The notes under the pieces are model-generated. The model was not told where the DNA came from. It searched no databases and saw only the letters and a list, made by a program, of their open reading frames with translations. The translations under genes and the position numbers were made by a program. Of a stretch of 64,000 nt of DNA, positions 44,586 through 55,712 are shown piece by piece. Source of the DNA: an uncultured Prevotellaceae bacterium (GTDB taxonomy: Bacteria > Bacteroidota > Bacteroidia > Bacteroidales > Bacteroidaceae); the NCBI GenBank assembly GCA_902778535.1, contig CACYYG010000015.1:1-64000 (forward strand). Reading direction: 5' to 3'. The stretch's first letter is position 1, and each line of letters begins with the position of its first letter.

Positions 44586-45134
44586 ATGGAAGAGAACAAG
44601 AAACTTTATACGCTGTTGGTCTACTCCGAAAACATTGCCGGTATCCTCAACCAGATAACGGCGGTGTTTACCCGCCGTCAGGTAAACATCGAGAGCCTCA
44701 ACGTGTCGGCATCGAGCATCCCCAACGTGCACAAATACACCATTACGGCGTGGAGCGACGAGGATCAGATCATCAAGATAACTAAGCAGATAGAGAAGAA
44801 AATCGACGTGGTGAAGGCCAACTATTTCACCGACGACCAGTTGTTCATCCGTGAGTCGGGCCTCTATAAGCTTGCCACCGATGCTGTGTTGCAAAACCCT
44901 GAGATCAGCCGCACTATCCGTCGCCACGATGCCAGCATTATCGAAGTGAACCCCACCTACGTTATCGTGATGAAATACGGCATCACCGACGACATCATCT
45001 CCCTCTACCGTGCCCTCGACGCCTTCGGCTGCGTCCTGCAGTACACCCGCTCAGGCCGCATAGCCGTCACGCGTGGCATGCAAGAACAAGTGAGCGATTT
45101 CCTCGCACAGCGCGAGAAGAGCACATCACAGTAG
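44586..45134 (+). CDS. ilvN: Acetolactate synthase small (regulatory) subunit
   Basis: 182 residues. An N-terminal ACT domain (YTLLVYSENIAGILNQITAVF, RRQVNIESLNVS) gives valine feedback control in the family. A C-terminal ACT-like domain follows (about 85-175). The start is set by the ATG directly after the heptamer repeat. A strong terminator follows at 45172-45206. No ilvC follows here, unlike the ilvD-ilvB-ilvN-ilvC order I recall from other Bacteroidales. Confidence 0.95.
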   Translation: MEENKKLYTLLVYSENIAGILNQITAVFTRRQVNIESLNVSASSIPNVHKYTITAWSDEDQIIKITKQIEKKIDVVKANYFTDDQLFIRESGLYKLATDAVLQNPEISRTIRRHDASIIEVNPTYVIVMKYGITDDIISLYRALDAFGCVLQYTRSGRIAVTRGMQEQVSDFLAQREKSTSQ

Positions 45135-45171
45135 GTAGATTCGCTGGAATCAGCTAATTGCTAAAAACACT

Positions 45172-45206
45172 GCGGCACCCATTGCTTCCTGTGCAATGGG
45201 TGCCGC
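45172..45206 (+). terminator. Terminator after ilvN
   Basis: A 14-bp perfect GC-rich stem (GCGGCACCCATTGC and its complement) with a 7-base loop, between convergent ilvN and the surface-protein gene. The T run is poor (TTAAAGTG). Confidence 0.7.
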
Positions 45207-45247
45207 TTAAAGTGTATTGGTCAATCGTCAGATTTGACCTGCTTGTC

Positions 45248-46789
45248 TTACTTCACGATGACCTTCTTGCCGTTGATGATGTAGAGACCCTTCTGAGTCT
45301 TCATCACCTTCTGGCCTGCGAGGTTGTAGATGACAGCCTTTTCGGCGGTGCCATTCACACTGTTGATGCCTGTAGTCACCGAACCGTTGCCAGTGATGTA
45401 AAGGGCGTCAAGGCCCATGGTGTTGCTACCGGCGGCAGCCATGATGAGGTCGCAGGTCTCGGCAACCGTGAATTCCTCAGAGTCGAACTCCTGAATGTTT
45501 ACTGTAGTGCAGTGGAAATCGGCAATCTGCGTCTCACCAGCCATGAAAATCCAGTGGCTGTCAGGACTCTTGCTGGCATCGTAGATGATGGCGTGCAGCT
45601 TGTAGGTGCCAGGGCTGAGTACGGCAATCTTCGTGTCGGCAGTGGCATAGGCCGAAGCCGAGTTGGAGCTGCGGATAGCGGTGTTGGGACTGTTGCAGGG
45701 GGTCAGACCCTCAACATCCTCACCCTCGGTCAGGAATACTACGTTGTCTACACCGCTAACAGCACTGTAATCGAGGTTCTCGACCTGATAGTCCTGTATA
45801 AGTTTGAAGCTGTAGTTATACTCCTTGCTGGTTGCATCCTTGGTGTAGAGCTGGCCGTCGACGGCATTGTACTTGCGATAAGGAACAGTCACTTTTGCTG
45901 TTTCGTAGCTGAAGTTCTCGGTGACGCGGGCAGCAGTGCCGTCGCACATCTCGTTCACGGTGTAGTTGAAGTTCAGAGCCTTGTGGAATTTCACTGTGAC
46001 GACCGACGAGCCATCCTCGGCAACGGTCTTACCCTCGCTATCGTCGCTGTCATAGACATAAGTGTCGTCGCCTACAGTGATGTTAGCCTTGTCGGCATCG
46101 CTCACAGTAATGGCAGCTCCGCCAACTGCATCGTATGTGACAGACTCTTTCAGCGTGTTGCCTTCCATATCGACATAGTTCACTGTGTAGGTAGTGGCCA
46201 CAACGGCTTTGTTGGGCTTGTAGACGGAAATCGTGAGGATGCCCTGGCTGTTCTTGATGCCGCAGAAGCCTACGTATGCATTCGATTCAGCAGTGATGGT
46301 GCAATAGTACGACTTGCCGTCCTCACTGGCAGTATAGCTGAAAGTACCGTCAGGATTGCCATCGGCGTTGGTCAGCGTCAGTCCGGCTGAAGCCTGGCCT
46401 TTGCACTCGAATACTACCAGCCATCCAGTTGTCAGGTCGTCGCCAAAGACTGCAGCCGAGCGCTGTGCGTTAACACAGTAGAGGCTTTGGCCAGCACGGT
46501 TCCACCAGCCTTTGCCTGAGCCGTCGGTCCATCCCTGGAATGCTATCCATCCTGCTGCATCCTCTGGAGCGGTAGCAATGGTCAGTGCCTGTTGTTTCTT
46601 GTTGCCAGTGTCGTATGCCGTGTATGCGCAAGCACCTTCACAAGCAATGTTCACTGCATCGGCGCCGCCAAAGCTGGCAGAACGTACCAATGTGTAGTCG
46701 TTTGTCAGGTCAGGGTCAGCGGCCCATGCACCTGTTGCAACGAGCGACATCATGCCTAAGAGCATGGTCTTTAGTAATTGTTTTTTCAT
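45248..46789 (-). CDS. Secreted surface protein with T9SS-type tail, function unknown
   Basis: 513 residues. Signal peptide ending AWAAD. No catalytic family recognised. Residues about 190-280 resemble a MucBP/beta-grasp module (TTYTVNYVDMEGNTLKESVTY), and about 375-450 may be a carbohydrate-binding beta-sandwich (YKLHAIIYDASKSPDSHWIF). The last 30 residues (AVIYNLAGQKVMKTQKGLYI) match the form of type IX secretion C-terminal signals. It is monocistronic with a promoter at 46832-46839, which overlaps the groEL terminator. A role in adhesion or substrate binding is a guess. Confidence 0.75.
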   Translation of the reverse strand: MKKQLLKTMLLGMMSLVATGAWAADPDLTNDYTLVRSASFGGADAVNIACEGACAYTAYDTGNKKQQALTIATAPEDAAGWIAFQGWTDGSGKGWWNRAGQSLYCVNAQRSAAVFGDDLTTGWLVVFECKGQASAGLTLTNADGNPDGTFSYTASEDGKSYYCTITAESNAYVGFCGIKNSQGILTISVYKPNKAVVATTYTVNYVDMEGNTLKESVTYDAVGGAAITVSDADKANITVGDDTYVYDSDDSEGKTVAEDGSSVVTVKFHKALNFNYTVNEMCDGTAARVTENFSYETAKVTVPYRKYNAVDGQLYTKDATSKEYNYSFKLIQDYQVENLDYSAVSGVDNVVFLTEGEDVEGLTPCNSPNTAIRSSNSASAYATADTKIAVLSPGTYKLHAIIYDASKSPDSHWIFMAGETQIADFHCTTVNIQEFDSEEFTVAETCDLIMAAAGSNTMGLDALYITGNGSVTTGINSVNGTAEKAVIYNLAGQKVMKTQKGLYIINGKKVIVK

Positions 46790-46831
46790 AAGATTTTGTT
46801 TTAGTAAATGAATAAAAAAGGTTTACGGCTG

Positions 46832-46839
46832 CAAAAATA
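46832..46839 (-). promoter_or_regulatory. -7 element TATTTTTG for the surface-protein gene
   Basis: Minus-strand TAnnTTTG match 43 bp upstream of ATG 46789. It lies in the T-rich tail of the groEL terminator. Confidence 0.6.
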
Positions 46840-46843
46840 CAAA

Positions 46844-46878
46844 ATAATCCCCGAATCGCCAAACAATTCGGGGATTAT
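46844..46878 (-). terminator. groEL terminator
   Basis: A 13-bp perfect stem (ATAATCCCCGAAT and its complement) with a 9-base loop, 16 bp past the groEL stop, followed on the minus strand by TTATTTTG. Confidence 0.8.
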
Positions 46879-46893
46879 CATTTTCTTTTTTTT

Positions 46894-48531
<1,638 letters not shown>

Positions 48532-48534
48532 TTA

Positions 48535-48706
48535 CTGTTTTACTATTTACTATTTACGATTTATTCTCTCATTGTATTATTTACGATTTTCCTCTTCAGC
48601 AATTCACCATCCAATAGCAAAGTAACCAAGTCACCAAATAAATAGTAAAATAATTAAATCGCCAAATAAATAGTAAATCGTAAATCGTCAAATCGTCAAT
48701 AACAAT
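48535..48706. repeat. Degenerate heptamer repeats between groES and groEL
   Basis: Overlapping AGTAAAT, TCGTAAA and similar words fill the 184-bp gap. The copies nearest groEL (about 48535-48560) run almost up to its ribosome-entry region. No hairpin with a T run was noticed. Confidence 0.7.
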
Positions 48707-48976
48707 TTACTCGATGACAGCCAGCACATCGCTCTGGCGCATCATCAGGTACTTGGTGCCGTCGAGCTCAATCTCAGTGCCGCTGTACTTGCCGTAGAGC
48801 ACCTCGTCGCCCTCTTTCAGAATCATCTCTTCGTCCTTCGTGCCCTTGCCAGCGGCCTTGATGGTTCCACGAAGCGGTTTCTCCTTGGCGGTGTCGGGGA
48901 TGATGATGCCGCCGATTTTCTCTTCAGCCGGTGCGGGCAATACCAGCACGCGGTCAGCTAATGGTTTGATGTTCAT
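48707..48976 (-). CDS. groES: Co-chaperonin GroES
   Basis: 89 residues from ATG 48976 ([20 protein letters not shown]); an upstream in-frame Met at 49006 would add a non-family extension. It has the mobile loop ([16 protein letters not shown]), which contacts GroEL, and the conserved [18 protein letters not shown]. It is the first gene of groES-groEL. No CIRCE element was found; a small palindrome lies upstream at 49057-49073. Confidence 0.97.
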   Translation of the reverse strand: MNIKPLADRVLVLPAPAEEKIGGIIIPDTAKEKPLRGTIKAAGKGTKDEEMILKEGDEVLYGKYSGTEIELDGTKYLMMRQSDVLAVIE

Positions 48977-49056
48977 AGTCGTACTATTATTAATAATGTT
49001 ATACATTTATTATTCATCTGCCCTATCTTCTGCCAAAAGTGTGCCAAATAGGGCAG

Positions 49057-49073
49057 GCTGACACATTGTCAGC
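49057..49073. promoter_or_regulatory. Palindrome GCTGACA-CAT-TGTCAGC upstream of groES
   Basis: A perfect 7-bp palindrome about 80 bp upstream of the groES ATG, the right form and place for a repressor operator. The binding protein is unknown. Confidence 0.4.
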
Positions 49074-49264
49074 ATTGCGGGGAAATCCGACAGTTTTCTT
49101 AGGCCACATACTGTCATGGAATGACTCAGTCAAAGGATTGTCAGAGATGTCCGTGAAAAGGAAATTGTATTTAGGAGCTATGAGACATATCCCGTATGGA
49201 ATGTATCAAACCTTTCACGCCCTATCCGTGGGTGCTCGCTCCGCTCGTACCCTCGGTTACTGAG

Positions 49265-49338
49265 TGGAAACGAATTGTAATAATTGGAATAATTTATTCA
49301 CGAATTGGAATAATTATTATTCTCATTCGTGGCCAAAA
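49265..49338. repeat. 74-bp repeat, inverted exact copy of 1-74
   Basis: Identical to the reverse complement of positions 1-74; identity stops abruptly on the 49264 side. It lies in a gene-free stretch (48977-50146) that also contains the hairpin at 49599-49635 and a reading frame at 49585-49833 I do not trust. Confidence 0.9.
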
Positions 49339-49598
49339 TTAATCTCATTATTCTCATTCGTTTGCTGTTCAACAAAATTTCCATGAATAATCTAGGTTAA
49401 CACGCCAAGTTGTCATTTTTCTTTACAAAATAGGTGCAAAAACGGGTCTCAACGTGGCTGAGAATGGCTCAGAATTGACGACAGGACAATTTGCTGAAAA
49501 AACGCGAAAATGAGAGGGGTTGGCTATTTCGTTGACTGACAGTCGCTTAACTCATAATCTTGTTTATCGGGAGCATCCTCGTTTTCAAAAAGGTATAT

Positions 49599-49635
49599 CC
49601 GCGTGAAAAAAAGTCAATGCCTTTTTTTCACGCGG
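49599..49635. repeat. 15-bp perfect hairpin in the gene-free region
   Basis: CCGCGTGAAAAAAAG, a 7-base loop and the exact complement, then GAGCC and a T6 run. It could be an intrinsic terminator on the plus strand, but no gene precedes it. Confidence 0.75.
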
Positions 49636-50071
49636 AGCCTCTTTTTTAGCAAAAGTAAGCCGTTCTGGAAAAGCTGCACAAAACCCATACGGATGTGCAG
49701 TTTTTGAGCCGCACTCATGCTCAGCTGGTGGCTCGAAGACTGTAAAAACCTGTCTTTCCGCTTCTATTTCACGAATTTCATTTGTAAAGAAATCGGAATA
49801 AAATATCTTTACATTTTTGAAAGCGATTTTCACGATTTCATCACATCTGAAAACCCGAAATCTATGAACAAGGATTAGTTGCTTTCGTGTATTTCGATGT
49901 TGAAATAAAAGTGTTCTGCCTGCACAATGTGGATGCCAGTCATTCGGCTCCCTTCGGCCTACAGCTTGCTAACCAGACGTTTTACGATGCTTCTGGGGTT
50001 GAAATAGTTAAAAAACGCTATTGACAACAAACTAATTCTCGATTCTCAATTTCCAATTCTCTTTTTTTATG

Positions 50072-50079
50072 TAAATTTG
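50072..50079 (+). promoter_or_regulatory. GH5 operon -7 element TAAATTTG
   Basis: Plus-strand TAnnTTTG match 68 bp upstream of the GH5 ATG. Confidence 0.7.
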
Positions 50080-50146
50080 CATCGTATAGACGCAAAAACA
50101 ACCGGTAGGATTTGAAACACCTAAAACAAATTATAAACAATAAGTA

Positions 50147-51286
50147 ATGAAAAAGATTTTCTCACTGGCGCTGGTTGCCATGACGATGCTGGCTCTGACG
50201 GCCTGCACAAGCAAGAAAGAGACTGACAACAATGTGAACAACTTCAAGATTCAGCGGGGCACAAACGTGAGCCACTGGCTGTCGCAGAGCGAGGAACGCG
50301 GCGAGGCCCGAAGGCTCCACATACAGGAGGACGACTTTGCCCGGCTGGATTCGCTGGGCTTCGACTTCGTGCGACTGCCTATCGATGAGGTTCAGTTCTG
50401 GGATGAGGACGGCAACAAGCTGCCCGAGGCATGGGAGCTGATGACCAATGCCATCAACTGGGCCGAGAAGCACCACCTGCGCACCATTGTCGACCTGCAC
50501 ATCATCCGCTCACACTATTTCAACGCCGTGAACGAGGGCGGCAGCGATGCCAATACGCTCTTTACTTCCGAGAAGGCGCAGCAGGACTTGATCAACATGT
50601 GGTACCAGCTGTCGGACGTGCTGAAGGGTTACAGCTGCGACTCCGTGGCCTACGAGTTTATGAACGAGCCGGTGGCCGACGACCACGAGCAATGGAACCA
50701 GCTGATTGCCAAGGTGCACAAGGCCCTGCGCGAGCGGGAGCCGCAGCGCACGCTGGTCATCGGCAGCAATATGTGGCAGAGCTATGGAACCATCAAGCAC
50801 CTGAAAGTTCCCGAGAACGACAAGAACATCATTCTGTCGTTCCACTACTACAACCCGATGATTCTGACACACTACGGCGCTTGGTGGACACCCATCGGCA
50901 AGTACACTGGCAAGGTGAACTATCCGGGCGTGCTTGTGTCGCAGGAGGACTACGAGGCAGCCAACGATACCGTCAAGAAAGTTATCGACGAGAACGAATT
51001 CACCACGCAGGAGTGGAACATCGACAAGATACGTGCCGACTTCAAAGATGCCATTGAAGCTGCCAAGAAGTACGGACTTCAGCTGTTCTGCGGTGAGTGG
51101 GGCGTCTATGAGCCCGTCGACCGCGAGCTGGCCTATAAGTGGACGAAAGACATGCTGACCGTGTTCAAGGAGAACAATATTGCCTGGACCACATGGTGTT
51201 ACGATGCTGACTTCGGTTTCTGGGATCAGCAGAAACATGCCTTCAAGGACAAGGGACTGGTGGATTTGCTGATGGCTGATTATTAA
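50147..51286 (+). CDS. GH5 family lipoprotein, probable endo-beta-glucanase
   Basis: 379 residues. Lipobox LTAC with the lipidated Cys at 20, so probably membrane-anchored. The GH5 barrel has the acid/base E174 in YEFMNEPV and nucleophile E317 in FCGEWGVY; HHLRTIVDLH carries the conserved His. By family it cleaves internal beta-1,4 links in glucan, mannan or xyloglucan; the exact substrate is open. It leads a three-gene group with a GH3 enzyme 21 bp downstream, consistent with endo- then exo-cleavage of the same polymer. Confidence 0.92.
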   Translation: MKKIFSLALVAMTMLALTACTSKKETDNNVNNFKIQRGTNVSHWLSQSEERGEARRLHIQEDDFARLDSLGFDFVRLPIDEVQFWDEDGNKLPEAWELMTNAINWAEKHHLRTIVDLHIIRSHYFNAVNEGGSDANTLFTSEKAQQDLINMWYQLSDVLKGYSCDSVAYEFMNEPVADDHEQWNQLIAKVHKALREREPQRTLVIGSNMWQSYGTIKHLKVPENDKNIILSFHYYNPMILTHYGAWWTPIGKYTGKVNYPGVLVSQEDYEAANDTVKKVIDENEFTTQEWNIDKIRADFKDAIEAAKKYGLQLFCGEWGVYEPVDRELAYKWTKDMLTVFKENNIAWTTWCYDADFGFWDQQKHAFKDKGLVDLLMADY

Positions 51287-51307
51287 AAATGAAAAACACG
51301 GCTACGT

Positions 51308-53524
51308 ATGGTTAAGAAGCATCCAAGGTCGCTTGTCGTCGCAGCTATCACCGTTTTGTCTGTGACGTTACAGGCACAGACGTATCCCACCAAGCTGCTG
51401 GACAATGAGCAGCGGATTGACGAGATTGTCGGCAGCATGACGCTTGAAGAGAAGGTCGAGATGCTGCACGGCAAGAACATGTTCTCGTCGGCGGGCATAC
51501 CGCGACTGGGCATTGCCGACGTGGAGTACGCCGACGGACCCTTCGGCATCCGTGAGGAGATGGAGCCTCACTCATGGAACTCTGCCCATCTGACCACCGA
51601 CTCTGCCACCTTCTTCCCTACCGGCTCGGCACTGGCTGCTACGTGGAGCACTGAATGGGCATACGCCTACGGGCAGGGTATGAGCCGTGAGGCCAGGCTG
51701 CGCGGCAAGGATATGATTCTCGGCCCCGCCATCAACATCCAGCGCATTCCGACGGGCGGACGCACATACGAATACTTGAGCGAAGACCCGTTGCTCAGCG
51801 GAATGTTGGCCATGGCCTATACGCGTGGTTCACAAGACAACGGCACGGCTGTCTGTCTGAAGCATTATGCGCTGAACAATCAGGAAGACTATCGCGGGTT
51901 CGTCGACGTGCATATCTCCGACCGTGCCATGCATGAGATTTACCTGCGGCCTTTTGAAATGGCTGTGTGTGAGGCAGATGCCTGGGGACTGATGGCTGCC
52001 TATAATAAAGTGAATGGCCGCTGGTGCTCGGAAAATGAGCATCTGCTGACCACCGTGCTGCGCCGGCAGTGGGGATTCCCGGGCATGGTCATCAGCGACT
52101 GGGGCGGAGTGCACTCCACCGTCGATGCCGTCACAGCGGGCATGAACGTTGAAATGCCGGGCAGCCGCTATATGGGGCAGGCTCTGCTCGATTCTGTAAA
52201 GGCTGGCGCAGTCAGCGAGGCTGTCATCGACCAGCGTGTCCGTGAGATTCTGCGTGTCCGTCTGACGGTGAAACCCGTTGATAAGGCCGTGGCTAACAGC
52301 CAGCCCGTGGGTAATGCCGAGGAGATGGCTACGGCCTTGGAAGTGGCGCGGCGCTCCATTGTTTTGCTGAAGAACGAGGGATTGCTGCCGATTGACCTGA
52401 AGCGCACTAAGCGCATCGCCGTCATTGGCGAGAATGCTGTCACCCGGATGTCACTCGGTGGCGTGGGTGCCGGCGTGAAGACGCGACGCGAGATTACACC
52501 GCTTGAAGGTCTGCAGGCGATACTTGGCAGCAGCGTGAAGATGACCTACGCCGCTGGCTACAAAAGCTTCGACCGTGACAGCCGCAACAAGCATCTCGAC
52601 CCCATTCAGCCTGCCGACCGCCAACTGATGGCTGAAGCCGTGAAGGCGGCGAAGCAGGCCGACCTCGTCATCTTCTTTGCAGGCAATAACCGCGAAGTGG
52701 AGACCGAGGGCTCCGACCGCAAGACCATCACACTGCCTTCCGGACAGGATGAACTGGCCGCTGCTCTCGCCAAGGCCAATCAGCGGCTCGTGACAGTCGT
52801 CGTCTCCGGCGGTCCTGTCGACATCAGCACCGTAAACGAAGTGTCGGGCGCTCTGGTGGCCTCGTGGTTCAATGGCTCAATGGGCGGGCAGGCATTGGCA
52901 GAGGTGCTTACGGGCGAAATCTCCCCGTCGGGAAAGCTGCCGATGACTTGGCCAAAGAAGTTGGAGGATGTGCCGGCCTACGCCACAGGCACTTATCCGC
53001 AGCAGGTGAGTAACAACAATCAGGGCGACATCTTTGTCGACATCACCCGTAACCGCAGCAATGAGCGCCGCCAGCAGCTCGTGGCCAACTACGCTGAGCA
53101 GAGTCTGGTGGGCTATCGCTGGTACGACAAAAAGAATGTCGCTGTGGCCTATCCCTTCGGTTATGGCTTGTCCTACGCCACGTTCCAGTACAGCGGCCTC
53201 GCGGTGAAGCCTACTACTGAGGGCTTCGATGTGAGCTTCACGCTTGAGAATACTTCCGACCGCAAGGCTGAGGAGGTGGCCCAAGTCTACGTCTCGCGAC
53301 CCACGTCTCGTGTGGAGCGTCCTGTCAAGGAGCTCAAGGCCTTCCGTCGTGTCGCATTGAAAGCCGGCGAGCGCCGCACGGTTGTCGTACCCATTCGTCG
53401 TGCCGATCTCTGCCATTGGGATGAGCCCGCACAGACCTGGCTGTTGGAGCCTGGCAACATGACCGTCCTTGTCGGCGGCTCTTCCGACAACTTACCGTTA
53501 AAGCAAAACACAACCATCAAATAA
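51308..53524 (+). CDS. GH3 family exported beta-glucosidase
   Basis: 738 residues with a signal peptide (cleavage after LQAQ). Nucleophile D264 in MVISDWGGVHS. The KHYALNNQEDYRG stretch holds substrate-binding residues (about 185-198). The second domain (about 340-560) includes AGNNREVETEGSDR, where the acid/base loop is expected, and a C-terminal fibronectin-III-like domain follows (about 640-725). It differs in sequence from the GH3 enzyme at 4392-6779. It probably releases glucose from beta-oligosaccharides made by the GH5 partner upstream. Confidence 0.93.
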   Translation: MVKKHPRSLVVAAITVLSVTLQAQTYPTKLLDNEQRIDEIVGSMTLEEKVEMLHGKNMFSSAGIPRLGIADVEYADGPFGIREEMEPHSWNSAHLTTDSATFFPTGSALAATWSTEWAYAYGQGMSREARLRGKDMILGPAINIQRIPTGGRTYEYLSEDPLLSGMLAMAYTRGSQDNGTAVCLKHYALNNQEDYRGFVDVHISDRAMHEIYLRPFEMAVCEADAWGLMAAYNKVNGRWCSENEHLLTTVLRRQWGFPGMVISDWGGVHSTVDAVTAGMNVEMPGSRYMGQALLDSVKAGAVSEAVIDQRVREILRVRLTVKPVDKAVANSQPVGNAEEMATALEVARRSIVLLKNEGLLPIDLKRTKRIAVIGENAVTRMSLGGVGAGVKTRREITPLEGLQAILGSSVKMTYAAGYKSFDRDSRNKHLDPIQPADRQLMAEAVKAAKQADLVIFFAGNNREVETEGSDRKTITLPSGQDELAAALAKANQRLVTVVVSGGPVDISTVNEVSGALVASWFNGSMGGQALAEVLTGEISPSGKLPMTWPKKLEDVPAYATGTYPQQVSNNNQGDIFVDITRNRSNERRQQLVANYAEQSLVGYRWYDKKNVAVAYPFGYGLSYATFQYSGLAVKPTTEGFDVSFTLENTSDRKAEEVAQVYVSRPTSRVERPVKELKAFRRVALKAGERRTVVVPIRRADLCHWDEPAQTWLLEPGNMTVLVGGSSDNLPLKQNTTIK

Positions 53525-53536
53525 TTACTAAACAAG

Positions 53537-54142
53537 ATGAAGAAATTATTCGTATTGACCGCCTTGGCAGCACTGTCAGTGCTGCCGACAATGGCACAAG
53601 AGATGAAGTCGCCGTCATTCGACGAAGTGTTAACCAGTCGGCGCAGTATCCGCAGCTACGACGCAACAAAGACGATTAGCGAAGCTGAAGTGCGCACGCT
53701 GATGGCAGCTGTGCAGGAGGCTCCGTCGTGGGCCAACCAGCAGCCGACGAAATATTATGTGGCCATGTCGCCAGAGAAACTCGCCGCTGTGAAAGACCTC
53801 ATCGGCGGCAACAAACGGAATGTAAAGGACGCACCTGTGCTCATCGTTTCAACCTTTGAGCGCGGCAAGTCGGGCTTCTTCCAGGGCAATCCCGCCAATG
53901 AGGTGGGCGACGGCTGGGGCGCCTACGACAACGGCCTCTCCAACTGCTACCTTGTGTTGCAGGCTCGTGCTATGGGCTTCGATACGCTCATCATGGGTAT
54001 GCGCGATGCCGACAAGTTGCGCCAGCTCTTCAACATTCCTGAGGACGAGGCTGTTATGGCTGTCATCGCCCTTGGCTACCGCGCTGCCCAGCCCGTTCAG
54101 CCCCGCCACCGTCCTTTCGACGATGTCGTTAAATTCTACTAA
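53537..54142 (+). CDS. Exported nitroreductase-family protein
   Basis: 201 residues. Signal peptide (MKKLFVLTALAALSVLPTMA), then a nitroreductase fold with the flavin-binding SRRSIRSYDATKTI near 34-47 and APSWANQQPTKYYV. It is a likely FMN oxidoreductase. An export signal is unusual for this family, but the window has a second case in the peroxidase fusion at 755-1888. It starts 12 bp after the GH3 stop, so it is co-transcribed with the glycosidases; the link is unclear. Confidence 0.9.
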   Translation: MKKLFVLTALAALSVLPTMAQEMKSPSFDEVLTSRRSIRSYDATKTISEAEVRTLMAAVQEAPSWANQQPTKYYVAMSPEKLAAVKDLIGGNKRNVKDAPVLIVSTFERGKSGFFQGNPANEVGDGWGAYDNGLSNCYLVLQARAMGFDTLIMGMRDADKLRQLFNIPEDEAVMAVIALGYRAAQPVQPRHRPFDDVVKFY

Positions 54143-54234
54143 CCAGCCATCTTCGGACACACTGTTTGCATCATGTTGGTACGCGGATTATCATAAAAAT
54201 AATGAAATATGTTTTGAGAGTGGATTTTTTTTCC

Positions 54235-54242
54235 TAATTTTG
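54235..54242 (+). promoter_or_regulatory. ompH operon -7 element TAATTTTG
   Basis: Plus-strand TAnnTTTG match 30 bp upstream of the ompH ATG. It separates this operon from the glycosidase group. Confidence 0.75.
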
Positions 54243-54271
54243 TAGCGTAAAAATAAAAATGTGCCGACGAT

Positions 54272-54841
54272 ATGCGTTTCTATGCTATTTTTTTGGCGTT
54301 GTGCCTGCCGCTTTTCTGTCTTGCGCAGACGGAAATTCCCACCCCTGTGTCTCAAGAGACGAGCGTTCCCTCTGAGGAGACGCTGAAGCTGACTTTCATA
54401 GGCTTTCTGAGCTACGACAGCGTGTTGACAGTTATGCCACAGCGCAGCATCGTAGAGAAACAGCTGGAAACGCTGACCGCCCAGTATGAGGCTGAGTTGA
54501 AGCGCGTCGAAGACGAGTTCAACCAGAAGTACGAGGCATTCCTCGACGGCCGTAAGGACTTTCCGCGCACCATTCTGCTGAAACGTCAGAACGAGCTGCA
54601 GCAATTGATGCAGCGCAACATAGAGTTCAGGGAGAATAGCCTGAAGGAACTGCAGCAGGCGCGTGAAGAGGCATACGCTCCGCTGCGCCGGCAGCTCAAC
54701 GAGGCCATTGCCATCGTGGCGAAGCGCCTCAAGCTGGCTGTCGTCGTCAACACCGATGCCAATGCCTGTCCTTTCATCGACCCTGACGTGGCTGTTGACA
54801 TCAGGCAGGAGGTGGAGAAGGAACTTTCTAAACTGAAATGA
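54272..54841 (+). CDS. OmpH/Skp-family periplasmic chaperone
   Basis: 189 residues. Signal peptide (LPLFCLAQ), then a short beta strand region (LTFIGFLSYDSVLTVMPQ), a long charged coiled coil (about 60-140) that forms the Skp tentacles, and a closing strand (LAVVVNTDANACPFIDPDVAV). It binds unfolded outer-membrane proteins in the periplasm. It heads the ompH-murI-aroQ-O-methyltransferase group. Its stop codon abuts the heptamer repeat from which murI starts. Confidence 0.92.
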   Translation: MRFYAIFLALCLPLFCLAQTEIPTPVSQETSVPSEETLKLTFIGFLSYDSVLTVMPQRSIVEKQLETLTAQYEAELKRVEDEFNQKYEAFLDGRKDFPRTILLKRQNELQQLMQRNIEFRENSLKELQQAREEAYAPLRRQLNEAIAIVAKRLKLAVVVNTDANACPFIDPDVAVDIRQEVEKELSKLK

Positions 54842-54868
54842 AAATTGGAAATTGAAAATTGAAAATTC
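54841..54868. repeat. AAAATTG heptamer repeat containing the murI start
   Basis: Four 7-bp units (AAAATTG, GAAATTG, AAAATTG, AAAATTC) begin at the last base of the ompH stop codon. The only usable murI start (TTG 54852) lies inside. Confidence 0.88.
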
Positions 54869-55703
54869 CTGCCCCATCGGCATCTTTGACAGCGGCTACG
54901 GCGGACTGACCATTCTTGACGCCATCCGACGAGAGCTTCCCCAATACGACTATTTGTACTTGGGCGACAATGCGCGCGCCCCCTATGGACCACGTTCCTT
55001 CAGCGTGGTCTACGAGTTTACGCGTCAGGCGGTGGCACAACTCTTCCGCATGGGCTGCCATCTTGTCGTCCTTGCCTGTAACACGGCCTCGGCCAAGGCG
55101 CTGCGCACCATTCAGCAGCAGGATTTGCCCCGTTGGGACGCGGCACGCCGTGTCTTAGGCATCATCAGGCCCACGGCTGAAGTCATCGGCTCGTTGACAG
55201 AGAGCCGCCACGTCGGCGTGATGGCTACCGAGGGCACCGTGAAGAGCCAGAGCTACGAGATGGAGATTGAGAAGCTGCATCCCGACATTCGTGTCACAGG
55301 CGTGGCCTGCCCGTTCTGGGTGCCGTTGGTTGAGTACAACGAAGCCGCTTCGCCGGGTGCCGATTATTTCGTGCAGAAATACATTGACCAGATGATGGAG
55401 GCCGATCCTCTGATAGATGCTGCCATTCTGGGCTGTACGCACTATCCGTTGCTGATGCCGAAAATCCGTCGCTTCATGCCCCCGCAGGTACAGGTCATCG
55501 CGCAGGGCGGCTATGTGGCCAAGTCGCTGGCTGATTATCTGCAACGCCATCCTGAGATAGAGCAGCAATGTTCGAAAGGCGGCTATACGCGCTATCTCAC
55601 CAGTGAGAACCCGGAGCGTTTTGCCGAGCAGGCGCAGCTATTCCTCAATGCACCCGTCAGCGCAGAACATATTGACCTCACTACAATAACCGTTAAACAA
55701 TAA
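54852..55703 (+). CDS. murI: Glutamate racemase
   Basis: 283 residues. It makes D-glutamate for peptidoglycan. The catalytic cysteines are in VLACNTASAKAL and ILGCTHYPLL, and IGIFDSGYGGLTI opens the first domain. The frame has a stop at 54834 and no ATG before the first motif, so translation must begin at TTG 54852 (or a rarer codon) inside an AAAATTG repeat. The first residues (KIENS) are therefore repeat-encoded, and the original start has probably been replaced. It lies 10 bp after the ompH stop. Confidence 0.93.
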   Translation: MKIENSCPIGIFDSGYGGLTILDAIRRELPQYDYLYLGDNARAPYGPRSFSVVYEFTRQAVAQLFRMGCHLVVLACNTASAKALRTIQQQDLPRWDAARRVLGIIRPTAEVIGSLTESRHVGVMATEGTVKSQSYEMEIEKLHPDIRVTGVACPFWVPLVEYNEAASPGADYFVQKYIDQMMEADPLIDAAILGCTHYPLLMPKIRRFMPPQVQVIAQGGYVAKSLADYLQRHPEIEQQCSKGGYTRYLTSENPERFAEQAQLFLNAPVSAEHIDLTTITVKQ

Positions 55704-55712
55704 CCAATTACC